Positions 1-5,543 of a stretch of DNA of 5,543 nucleotides are shown here, piece by piece. The translations under genes were made by a program, and so were the position numbers. Source of the DNA: JBFISM01 sp041608535 (GTDB taxonomy: Bacteria; Actinomycetota; Acidimicrobiia; Spongiisociales; UBA5794); assembly GCA_041608535.1 (NCBI GenBank), contig JBFISM010000182.1, positions 1 through 5,543 on the forward strand, written 5' to 3'. A model generated the notes under the pieces. That model worked only from the letters and a program-made list of their open reading frames with translations, searched no databases and had not been told where the DNA came from. Each line of letters opens with the position of its first letter. Position 1 is the stretch's first letter.

Positions 1-2
1 AC

Positions 3-128
3 AGCGGACCCGACCTGGCAGCAACCGACCGAGAGACCCTCTCCACAACCAGCGAAGACCCTGCACCATGGGCGAGCAGCTTCGGCGGCTACGTCACCAC
101 CACCATCGCCATCTACCCCGCCGGCTGA
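3..128 (+). CDS. C-terminal end of an unidentified protein (5' truncated by the window)
   Basis: The frame is open from the window edge to a TGA at 126-128, giving 41 residues ending in GGYVTTTIAIYPAG. About 32 of the 41 codons end in G or C, and the last 19 codons all do, which matches the real genes in this window and argues for true coding sequence. A stable hairpin begins 8 bases after the stop, where a gene end would be expected. The residues SFGGYVTTTIAIYPAG read like a closing beta strand of a folded domain. I recognise no family motif, so no function is assigned. The start and most of the gene lie upstream of the window. The alternative is a chance open frame in GC-rich DNA, which 41 codons cannot fully exclude. 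Confidence 0.55.
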   Translation, partial: SGPDLAATDRETLSTTSEDPAPWASSFGGYVTTTIAIYPAG

Positions 129-135
129 GTTCAGC

Positions 136-158
136 CCGACGGTGATGTACGCCGTCGG
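136..158 (+). terminator. Hairpin after the upstream gene, possible terminator
   Basis: CCGACGGTG (136-144) pairs with CGCCGTCGG (150-158) in a nine-pair stem with one G-T wobble, closing an ATGTA loop. It sits 8 bases past the stop at 126-128 and before the promoter-like TTGACA at 197. There is no T-tract after it, so it is not a classical intrinsic terminator. Hairpins without a T-run are often proposed as terminators in high-GC bacteria. The stem is clear in the sequence; the termination role is inferred. Confidence 0.45.
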
Positions 159-196
159 TCATCCCGGCTGCTGGGCGAGCCAGCATGGGGCGCGGA

Positions 197-225
197 TTGA
201 CATATCGATCCGAGAGACGCAGCCT
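197..225 (+). promoter_or_regulatory. Candidate promoter of the Pcm lipoprotein gene
   Basis: TTGACA at 197-202 is a perfect -35 consensus. At a 17-base spacing, CAGCCT (220-225) keeps only the conserved A at position 2 and T at position 6 of a -10 box. If used, transcription would start near 232-234, essentially on the GTG start codon, giving a leaderless or nearly leaderless mRNA. That fits the lack of a good Shine-Dalgarno sequence. The -35 box is convincing on its own; the -10 box and start site are inferred. Confidence 0.35.
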
Positions 226-233
226 GGAACCGA

Positions 234-1046
234 GTGAGACGATTCATCCCCGGCCTGGCGCTCTTGGTGGCGATCAGCGCATGCAATGGTGACGGCGATG
301 CCAGCGACGCCGCAGTCACCACGACAGGAGTGCCGATCGCGACCTCGACTGCGGACACCATCGAGACACCCTCGGTGTCGACAACGTCCACCGCAGGCAC
401 CGGCGCGGACGATGCGCTGGCGACGGCTCGGCTGGAGATGGTGGACGATCAGATCGCAGCCCGCTTCATCGAGGATGCGGCGACACTGACTGCGATGCGT
501 GCTGTCCCTCGTCATGAGTTCGTGCCGGCCGTTTATCGGGAGAGAGCGTACGAAGATCACCCGCTACCCATCGGCCACGGCCAGACGATCTCCCAGCCGT
601 ACATCGTTGCCTTGATGACCGAGGCGCTCGACGTGCAGCCGGGGGACAAAGTCCTGGAGATCGGGACCGGTTCGGGATACCAAGCTGCCGTCCTCGCCGA
701 GATGGGCGTCGAGGTCTACACGATCGAGATCATCCAGGAGCTGGCGGCGGTTGCCGACGAGACACTGCGGCGGCTGGGTTACGACGTGTCCACCCTCGTT
801 GCCGACGGTTACTTCGGATGGGAGGAGCACGCACCATTCGACGCCATCATCGTCACTGCCGCACCCGACCACGTGCCCCAGCCCCTGATCAACCAACTGG
901 CTTCCAACGGCCGGCTGGTCATACCCGTCGGACCCATCGGAGCAGTACAGACGTTGTGGCGATTCGAGCTCGATGCTGCCGGCGAGATCACAGGCCAGAA
1001 TCTGGGCGATGTCCTGTTCGTTCCGTTCACTCGCGAGGAGGGGTGA
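234..1046 (+). CDS. pcm: Protein-L-isoaspartate O-methyltransferase with lipoprotein signal peptide
   Basis: The enzyme uses S-adenosylmethionine to methylate isoaspartyl residues in damaged proteins, starting their repair to aspartate. Residues 1-17 form a lipoprotein signal: Arg-Arg, a hydrophobic stretch, then a lipobox ISAC with Cys17. Residues 18-65 are a Thr/Ser/Ala-rich linker. The catalytic domain runs from about 69 to 266: AVPRHEFVP (90-98), LPIGHGQTISQPYIVALMTE (111-130, the family signature), the SAM-binding loop LEIGTGSGYQ (141-150), acidic Glu165 after the next strand, PFDAIIVTAAPDHVP (201-215) and NGRLVIPVG (225-233). Its length, about 200 residues, matches ordinary Pcm (about 208 in E. 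coli). The GTG start is chosen because it yields a complete signal peptide; no good ribosome-binding site precedes it. A cytosolic form could start at Met69 (ATG 438), but GGAG abuts that codon too closely to act as one. The stop lies inside the convergent gene. Enzyme identity is near certain; export is likely. Confidence 0.93.
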   Translation: MRRFIPGLALLVAISACNGDGDASDAAVTTTGVPIATSTADTIETPSVSTTSTAGTGADDALATARLEMVDDQIAARFIEDAATLTAMRAVPRHEFVPAVYRERAYEDHPLPIGHGQTISQPYIVALMTEALDVQPGDKVLEIGTGSGYQAAVLAEMGVEVYTIEIIQELAAVADETLRRLGYDVSTLVADGYFGWEEHAPFDAIIVTAAPDHVPQPLINQLASNGRLVIPVGPIGAVQTLWRFELDAAGEITGQNLGDVLFVPFTREEG

Positions 1047-3432
1047 TGGTGTCTGGTGTCGCATCACCGGCGAGCAGGGCCGCACCGAGGTAGCAGGCCG
1101 CACCGACGGTCACGACGACCTGGAATCCCCAGGTGAGGGTCAGCAGCGCTGCGGTGGCGGCTGCGATCACCGATGCAGTTCCGTTGATGCCCCACGCCCA
1201 CGGCACCAGGTGCGGGGCGGTGCGCTCGAGCCGGGCGAGTCCCTTGGGGAACATGACCCCCATGAGGAAGCCGAGAGGCATGAGCAGCACAGCACCGGCG
1301 GTCATGCGCATGAGCAGCGGTGCCGGCAGCAGGCCGTCGGCCGCCCACCTCACCACCAGTGGATACGCCAGCCCCACCACCGGCAGCGCCACCGCAACGG
1401 TCTTCCAGGGCAGTCGAGGTGACAGCATGCTGCCTGCGCCGGCGGCGAGCAGGATGGAGAACAGCACCACCGCCAAGGCGGTCGTCGGCCGTCCCAGCAG
1501 CAGAATGTATTGCTGAACCAGCGGCAGCTCCACGAGGAGGAAGCCAAGGCCCAGGGCACCGAAATACGCCACCGTCCAGAGACGAATGGCACTGGAGGTT
1601 GCGATGGTGCGCCGGCGGTTCATCACCAACAGCGGCCCGAGGATGAGCACTGCGGCGCCGAGCACCGAGAGCCCGAGCAACGCCACCAGCACGAAGAACC
1701 CGGCGCCGCCGAAGGGTTGCCAGGTGCGTCCCAACGTGTCGAGCACATCGCCCGTCTGGGTCCACTTGAAGAAGTGGCTGAAGAATGGACGATCGTCCTG
1801 CGGTGGCACGATGTCGAACTCGTACTCCCGGTACAGCGGCTCCGGATTGGCCAGGACGTCTGCGGCCAGCTGCGCGTACAGGTCCCGCTGCAGTACGTTG
1901 AAGCGGTTTGTCGGTGCGAGGCCGGGGGCGACCACGATGTCGAAACGCTCCGTGGCGGCGAATCGAGCTGCTGCTTCGACCTCGGCGGAGGAGAATCCGT
2001 CGGGTTTGACGAGGACCACTGCGTTTCCGTAGCTGCGGAGCGCCATCACCGCATCAGCCGGGTCCCCGCCGATCCGCCGTACCGCATCGGCTGCCAAGGC
2101 GATGACTCGGATCGATTCGCTGGGGGGTGTCTGCAACCAACGCATCACGGTGAGGATCCCGTCGGGGCCGAGCAGCCGTAGGTATCCGTCGAATGCCTCT
2201 GCGGTGAGGGTGTAGTCCTCGGCCAAGCTGTACGCCCCCGACGTGACCGGCCGGTACGGTGACCCGAGCGCCACGTCGACCACGTCGAACCGGCGATCCG
2301 TTCTCTCCACGAACGCCCTTGGCTCGTCCGCCACGACGTCGACTCGCCGGTCGGTGTATGCCGCCGACCCCGCCTGAATGGCAGCCTCGATGGCGGGTGC
2401 GTGCGCCTCCACCGCCGTCACGGTGGCGGCATCCGCAGCCAACGCAATGAGCACATCGAGCCCTCCCCTTGCTCCGAGCACCAGGCCGTCCGCTTCCGGA
2501 CGCAGGCTGAACGGCAGAAAGTTGAGCGTGTGGGAGGCGAAATCGGCATCCTCCGCGCCGACGAGTGGAGCCGCGCTCAGGTCGTCTCCGTCGAATGTGA
2601 TGCCCGCTTGAGGTGGGGGCGCTCCTTGCCAGGCGAATCCCAACCCGGGGACGGAGCGTATGCCGTCGCTGGCCACCCGATCGATTCGAACTGAGGACTC
2701 CCACGAGGAGCTGACGATCTCGGCTCCCGGGTAGCGCAGCGCCGCAGTGAGGTCCTTGTACGGCGACAGCTGCGGGTCGAGCCCGCCGTACAGCGGGGCT
2801 GCGACTACGAGCAGCACAGTTGCGGGTGCGATGGCGGTGAGGGGACTTCGTGGCTGTGCGAGCGCGGCGAAGGACATCGACGCACCCAGGCCGAGCACCG
2901 CCGCCGTCGCGATCACGCCGACGCCGCCGAGCAGTGGAAGTGCACCAATGGCAACGACGCACCCAAACCCGGCACCCACCAGGCTCGCTCCGTATACCCG
3001 AGGGGATGAGACCGGTGTTGGCTGGTCCTGACCGGACAGCAACACGGCGATCACCATTCCGCCGAAGAAGAACGGGACGCCGAGTGTCAAGTAGTAGGCG
3101 ATCAACCACCCAACCTGACGGCCGTCCCACGCGATGGCGAACGAATCGAACGGGATGCGATTGGTCACCGCATAGGCCGCAAACGTGGTGAGGCCTTGGA
3201 CGAACGCAAGCAGCGCCCAGCGCCGCGGGCCGCCCCGCCCCACAGCGGGGATCGCCGCCAGCACAGACCCGCTGGCGCCGAATCCGAGAAGTGCGAGGCT
3301 GACCGTGAGAAACGCAAAGTGATAGAACTGAGTCAGCGAGAACACTCTCGTCAAGACGATCTCGAAGACCAGGACTCCGGCGGCCGAACAACTCACCCCA
3401 AGCAGGATCAGCGTCTCTGATCTGCGGTCCAT
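1027..3432 (-). CDS. Polytopic membrane protein with spermidine-synthase-like (SAM-fold) domain
   Basis: The 801 residues fall into three parts. Residues 8-214 hold about seven membrane helices. Residues 215-575 are soluble. Residues 576-790 hold about seven more helices, with motifs MGVMFPKGLARLER (724-737) and PWAWGINGTASV (744-755) typical of large membrane-bound spermidine-synthase-like proteins. In the soluble part, LVLGARGGLDVLIAL (317-331) is the nucleotide-binding loop, VTAVEAH (338-344) gives the acidic ribose-binding residue Glu342, VVADEPRAFV (366-375) and FDVVDVALGSP (382-392) follow, then SGAYSLAEDYTLTAEAF (398-414) and GPDGILTVMRW (422-432). The aspartates of the SpeE motif Asp-x-x-Asp-Pro appear as Ala388 and Ser391, so classical putrescine aminopropyl transfer is unlikely; another SAM-dependent or purely structural role is possible. 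The ATG at 3432 begins just before the first helix; no clear ribosome-binding site precedes it. It is transcribed divergently from the phosphate transporter gene. Family is confident, substrate unknown. Confidence 0.88.
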   Translation of the reverse strand: MDRRSETLILLGVSCSAAGVLVFEIVLTRVFSLTQFYHFAFLTVSLALLGFGASGSVLAAIPAVGRGGPRRWALLAFVQGLTTFAAYAVTNRIPFDSFAIAWDGRQVGWLIAYYLTLGVPFFFGGMVIAVLLSGQDQPTPVSSPRVYGASLVGAGFGCVVAIGALPLLGGVGVIATAAVLGLGASMSFAALAQPRSPLTAIAPATVLLVVAAPLYGGLDPQLSPYKDLTAALRYPGAEIVSSSWESSVRIDRVASDGIRSVPGLGFAWQGAPPPQAGITFDGDDLSAAPLVGAEDADFASHTLNFLPFSLRPEADGLVLGARGGLDVLIALAADAATVTAVEAHAPAIEAAIQAGSAAYTDRRVDVVADEPRAFVERTDRRFDVVDVALGSPYRPVTSGAYSLAEDYTLTAEAFDGYLRLLGPDGILTVMRWLQTPPSESIRVIALAADAVRRIGGDPADAVMALRSYGNAVVLVKPDGFSSAEVEAAARFAATERFDIVVAPGLAPTNRFNVLQRDLYAQLAADVLANPEPLYREYEFDIVPPQDDRPFFSHFFKWTQTGDVLDTLGRTWQPFGGAGFFVLVALLGLSVLGAAVLILGPLLVMNRRRTIATSSAIRLWTVAYFGALGLGFLLVELPLVQQYILLLGRPTTALAVVLFSILLAAGAGSMLSPRLPWKTVAVALPVVGLAYPLVVRWAADGLLPAPLLMRMTAGAVLLMPLGFLMGVMFPKGLARLERTAPHLVPWAWGINGTASVIAAATAALLTLTWGFQVVVTVGAACYLGAALLAGDATPDTITPPRE

Positions 3433-3446
3433 GAACGCAGCTTCGC

Positions 3447-3465
3447 ACGACTTGTCGTCGCGACG
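3447..3465. promoter_or_regulatory. Overlapping dyads just upstream of the membrane-protein gene
   Basis: ACGACTTGTCGT (3447-3458) is a perfect 5-2-5 inverted repeat, and CGTCGCGACG (3456-3465) is a perfect ten-base palindrome overlapping its end. Both lie 15-33 bases upstream of the minus-strand start codon at 3432, where an operator or promoter would be expected. No regulator family is recognised. Short GC-rich palindromes also arise by chance, so this is only a candidate operator. Confidence 0.2.
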
Positions 3466-3492
3466 TACGGCCTAAGGGCTCGTCTTTCGTCC

Positions 3493-3539
3493 GTTCGAGG
3501 CACCAATCCCCACGGTGCATCGGGTTGCACTCGAACCCG
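3493..3539 (+). promoter_or_regulatory. Pair of hairpins with a competing long-range stem
   Basis: GCACC (3500-3504) pairs with GGTGC (3514-3518), and CGGGTT (3521-3526) pairs with AACCCG (3534-3539) around a seven-base loop. GTTCGAG (3493-3499) can instead pair with CTCGAAC (3530-3536), which shares bases 3534-3536 with the second hairpin, so the two folds exclude each other. The element lies about 130-175 bases upstream of the phosphate transporter start. It does not match any riboswitch class I know, and it may lie upstream of the transcription start. Evidence is pairing only. Confidence 0.22.
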
Positions 3540-3605
3540 TCGGGCGTGGAAGGAGATCCCCAGGAGCGAGCGGGGGGTCGAGGCGCCTGGCACGGCGCTC
3601 GCACG

Positions 3606-3647
3606 GAGACGTCTCGAAAGGCAATCGACTCGAGACTTGGCCACAAT
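3606..3647 (+). promoter_or_regulatory. Dyad and possible -10 box before the phosphate transporter gene
   Basis: GAGACGTCTC (3606-3615) is a ten-base palindrome. Its right half extends into GTCTCGA (3611-3617), which pairs with TCGAGAC (3630-3636) across 12 bases. CACAAT (3642-3647) keeps four of six bases of the -10 consensus, including A2, A4, A5 and T6, and would place the transcript start near 3654, about 15-25 bases before the likely start codons. No good -35 box lies at the matching distance, which would fit an activator-dependent promoter bound at the dyad. The dyads are plain in the sequence; the role is inferred. Confidence 0.28.
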
Positions 3648-3667
3648 GCGCAGTCCGTTGCAGACGA

Positions 3668-5401
3668 ATGCGAAGCATGTCGATGATTGGATTGGTGAAT
3701 CACATAGCCGCCTTGCTGGCCGTAGCGGATGTTGCGACAGAATCGGCCGAGGAGATAGACATCTTCCTCGTCACTGCAGGCCTTCTCGGCGGGCTTGCGA
3801 TCTTCTTGTTCGGGATGGATCGGATGACCGAGTCGCTGCGTCTCCTCGCCGGCGAACGATTGCGCGGTCTGCTGACGCAGCTCACCTCCCGCCCGATCAC
3901 GGGAGTTCTCACCGGCGCCGGGATAACCGCCTTGATCCAGTCGTCATCGGTGACGACCGTGCTGGTCGTCGGCTTCATCACATCGGGTCTGATCTCGTTT
4001 CGGGAGTCGATCGGTGTCATCATCGGAGCCAACATCGGGACAACGGTCACGGCCCAGATCCTCGCCTTCAACGTGTCGACGGCGGCCCTCGTGGCGGTTG
4101 CAGTCGGGTTCGGTTTCACCTTCTTCGCCAAGAACGAGATGCGCCGAACCCAAGGGACGATCCTCCTCGGTCTCGGTCTCGTGTTCTTTGGCATGACCGT
4201 CATGGGAGATGCGATGGCTCCGCTGCGGAACTCCTCCCAGTTCGTCGACGTCATGACGCGTCTCGAAAACCCCTTGCTCGGCATCCTGGTTGGTGCAGGG
4301 TTCACCGCAGTGGTGCAGTCGTCGTCGGCGACGACCGGCATCGTGATCGTGCTTGCTCAGCAGGGGCTCATTTCGCTGCAAACCGGGCTGGCACTCGTGC
4401 TGGGGGCGAACGTCGGGACGGCGATCACGGCGCTGCTGGCGGCGATCGGCAAGTCACGCGATGCGTCTCGTGCCGCAACTGCACACGTGCTCTTCAACGT
4501 CGGTGGTGTGGTTCTCTGGCTGCCCCTACTTGCGTTTCTCGTGCGAGTGGTAGACGACATCGGCGGAGGCACGGCTCGCGAGATCGCCAACGCCCATGCG
4601 GTGTTCAACATCGCAAACGCCGTGCTATTGCTCCCGTTCACGAGGCACTTCGCCAAGCTCGTGATGAGGATCGTGCCCACGAAGACCGGTGCCGAGGGTG
4701 AGCTGATCCAGCCCAAGTACATCGACGAGGCGTTGTTGGCGACCCCCGTCCTGGCGCTCGATCGGGTGCGCTCGGAGATCCTCCGTATGGCGAGCCGGGT
4801 GCGGACCATGCTGATCGAGGTGCTCCCTGCAGCGGTGCAGGGCAGCCGGTGGACGTTGCTCGAGATCGCCGGGGGTGATGACGAAGTCGACAGCCTGCAT
4901 GCGCAGATCGTCGACTTCCTCGGCAAGATCGGACGCAACCGGCTGAGCGATGCCGCCGCCGAGGAGCTGTCCAGCATGATCGCTGTGACGAACAACCTCG
5001 AAGCGATCGGAGATGTGATCGAGACCAATCTCGTGGAGTTGGGTCTGCAGCGGGTCCACCAGAACCTCGTAGTGCCCAACGATGCGGTGCGGCGGCTGCG
5101 AGAGATGCACACTGCGGTGCTGGTTGCTTTCGAGCTGGCGGTGACGGCACTGGCCGAGATGGACGCTGATTCTGCGAGGGAAGCCGTTGACATGAAACAG
5201 CATGTGAAGAAACTGGAGCGCACCACGACTGCACTCCAGGCGGAGCAGCTGACCGCCGGAGCATCCGAGCGTGTTGCGCTGTACCGGCTGGAGACGGACA
5301 TCATCGCCAACCTGCGGCGTGTCTACTACTACACGCGGCGCATCGCACGAGCTGCAGTGCCCAAGGACGAATTCGTCGAGATGAGCGATCGGGACGATTG
5401 A
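3668..5401 (+). CDS. Na+/phosphate cotransporter family protein with PhoU-like C-terminal domain
   Basis: This inner-membrane protein of the Na/Pi cotransporter family (NptA/YjbB type) is expected to move phosphate with sodium. It shows the family's internal repeat: LTGAGITALIQSSSVTT (81-97, Gln91-Ser94) and LVGAGFTAVVQSSSATT (207-223, Gln217-Ser220), each followed by GANIGTT (120-126) or GANVGTA (246-252). The first core helix is around 32-53. After the last helix (about 307-325) a soluble all-helical region, about 359-564, resembles PhoU and may tune transport. At 577 residues the length is normal for the fused form. The frame runs upstream to a GTG at 3515, but those extra 51 residues are Arg/Gly/Ser-rich and look non-coding. 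ATG 3668 is chosen because MRSMSMIGL plus a hydrophobic stretch resembles a signal or first helix; ATG 3677 and 3683 are equally possible, and none has a good ribosome-binding site. Family call is firm; direction and substrate are not shown. Confidence 0.9.
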   Translation: MRSMSMIGLVNHIAALLAVADVATESAEEIDIFLVTAGLLGGLAIFLFGMDRMTESLRLLAGERLRGLLTQLTSRPITGVLTGAGITALIQSSSVTTVLVVGFITSGLISFRESIGVIIGANIGTTVTAQILAFNVSTAALVAVAVGFGFTFFAKNEMRRTQGTILLGLGLVFFGMTVMGDAMAPLRNSSQFVDVMTRLENPLLGILVGAGFTAVVQSSSATTGIVIVLAQQGLISLQTGLALVLGANVGTAITALLAAIGKSRDASRAATAHVLFNVGGVVLWLPLLAFLVRVVDDIGGGTAREIANAHAVFNIANAVLLLPFTRHFAKLVMRIVPTKTGAEGELIQPKYIDEALLATPVLALDRVRSEILRMASRVRTMLIEVLPAAVQGSRWTLLEIAGGDDEVDSLHAQIVDFLGKIGRNRLSDAAAEELSSMIAVTNNLEAIGDVIETNLVELGLQRVHQNLVVPNDAVRRLREMHTAVLVAFELAVTALAEMDADSAREAVDMKQHVKKLERTTTALQAEQLTAGASERVALYRLETDIIANLRRVYYYTRRIARAAVPKDEFVEMSDRDD

Positions 5402-5459
5402 CCCCGCGGCGGCTGGTCGTGCGACGAATGGAGTGAGCACCGCTCGACGTCGCCACTGT

Positions 5460-5474
5460 CGGGCTGCGTGCCCG
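5460..5474 (+). terminator. Weak hairpin downstream of the phosphate transporter gene
   Basis: CGGGC (5460-5464) and GCCCG (5470-5474) form a five-pair stem around TGCGT, 58 bases after the stop at 5399-5401. An overlapping palindrome CCCGGCCGGG occupies 5471-5480. No T-run follows, so termination here is a guess from position. The rest of 5402-5543 contains no gene I can support. Confidence 0.2.
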
Positions 5475-5543
5475 GCCGGGGAGATGCGACGGACCATTGT
5501 TCCGCAGATGTTCACGGTGTTGTTTTCTCGTGTTCAGATGCGC

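Noticed and set aside
3521..3539. tRNA T-arm look-alike (GGTTCGAG on the minus strand)
   Set aside because: The bases flanking the loop do not form the five-pair T stem with C61, and no acceptor, D or anticodon arm can be found nearby.
3550..3555. Perfect Shine-Dalgarno-like AAGGAG
   Set aside because: No ATG, GTG or TTG follows at a usable distance, so it does not start a gene.
3515..3667. N-terminal extension of the phosphate transporter frame back to GTG 3515
   Set aside because: The 51 added residues are Arg/Gly/Ser-rich and unlike the rest of the protein, family members begin close to the first helix, and better-placed ATG codons exist at 3668, 3677 and 3683.
3408..3703. Minus-strand open frames across the intergenic region (for example 3408-3644)
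   Set aside because: They are Arg-rich, share no recognisable motif and continue in the wrong frame over the membrane-protein gene, as expected for chance frames in GC-rich DNA.
2054..3703. 549-codon minus-strand frame
   Set aside because: It overlaps the membrane-protein gene in another frame of the same strand, is extremely Arg-rich and has no domain motifs.
4357..5515. Long minus-strand frames opposite the phosphate transporter gene
   Set aside because: The + strand frame carries clear family motifs over the same bases; the opposite frames are Ser/Arg-rich shadows.
5484..5543. Possible start of a new + strand gene (ATG 5484, open to the window end, 20 codons)
   Set aside because: GGGGAG abuts the ATG with no spacing, the peptide shows no family or signal features, and 20 codons are too few to separate from chance.

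Overview
This is a GC-rich stretch of bacterial chromosome with ordinary housekeeping-type genes. Codon third positions are strongly G/C and ribosome-binding sites are weak or absent. One lipoprotein has a Thr/Ser-rich linker behind its lipobox. Together these suggest a high-GC actinobacterium, possibly an Acidimicrobiia-like lineage. That placement is inferred from style only, since there is no rRNA or other marker gene. I see no mobile element, CRISPR array, tRNA or rRNA.

Layout. Bases 3-128 are the 3' end of an unidentified + strand gene. It is followed by a strong hairpin that may be its terminator. After a perfect TTGACA box, 234-1046 (+) encodes a protein-L-isoaspartate O-methyltransferase (Pcm) carried on a lipoprotein signal peptide. 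Its last 20 bases overlap, tail to tail, the end of a long minus-strand gene (1027-3432). That gene encodes an 801-residue polytopic membrane protein with a spermidine-synthase-like, SAM-binding-fold domain between two blocks of about seven membrane helices. A divergent intergenic region (about 3433-3667) holds several overlapping dyads. Next comes a + strand Na+/phosphate cotransporter-family protein (NptA/YjbB type) with a C-terminal PhoU-like helical domain (about 3668-5401). Bases 5402-5543 hold no gene I can support.

How the genes relate. Pcm repairs isoaspartyl damage in proteins, the 801-residue protein belongs to a poorly characterised methyltransferase/aminopropyltransferase-fold membrane family, and the third moves phosphate. 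The strands (+, -, +) show that none of the three complete genes form an operon with each other. I found no clearly novel multi-gene system. The best leads are the apparently exported Pcm, the loss of the aminopropyltransferase aspartates in the membrane protein, and the dyad-rich leader of the phosphate transporter gene.
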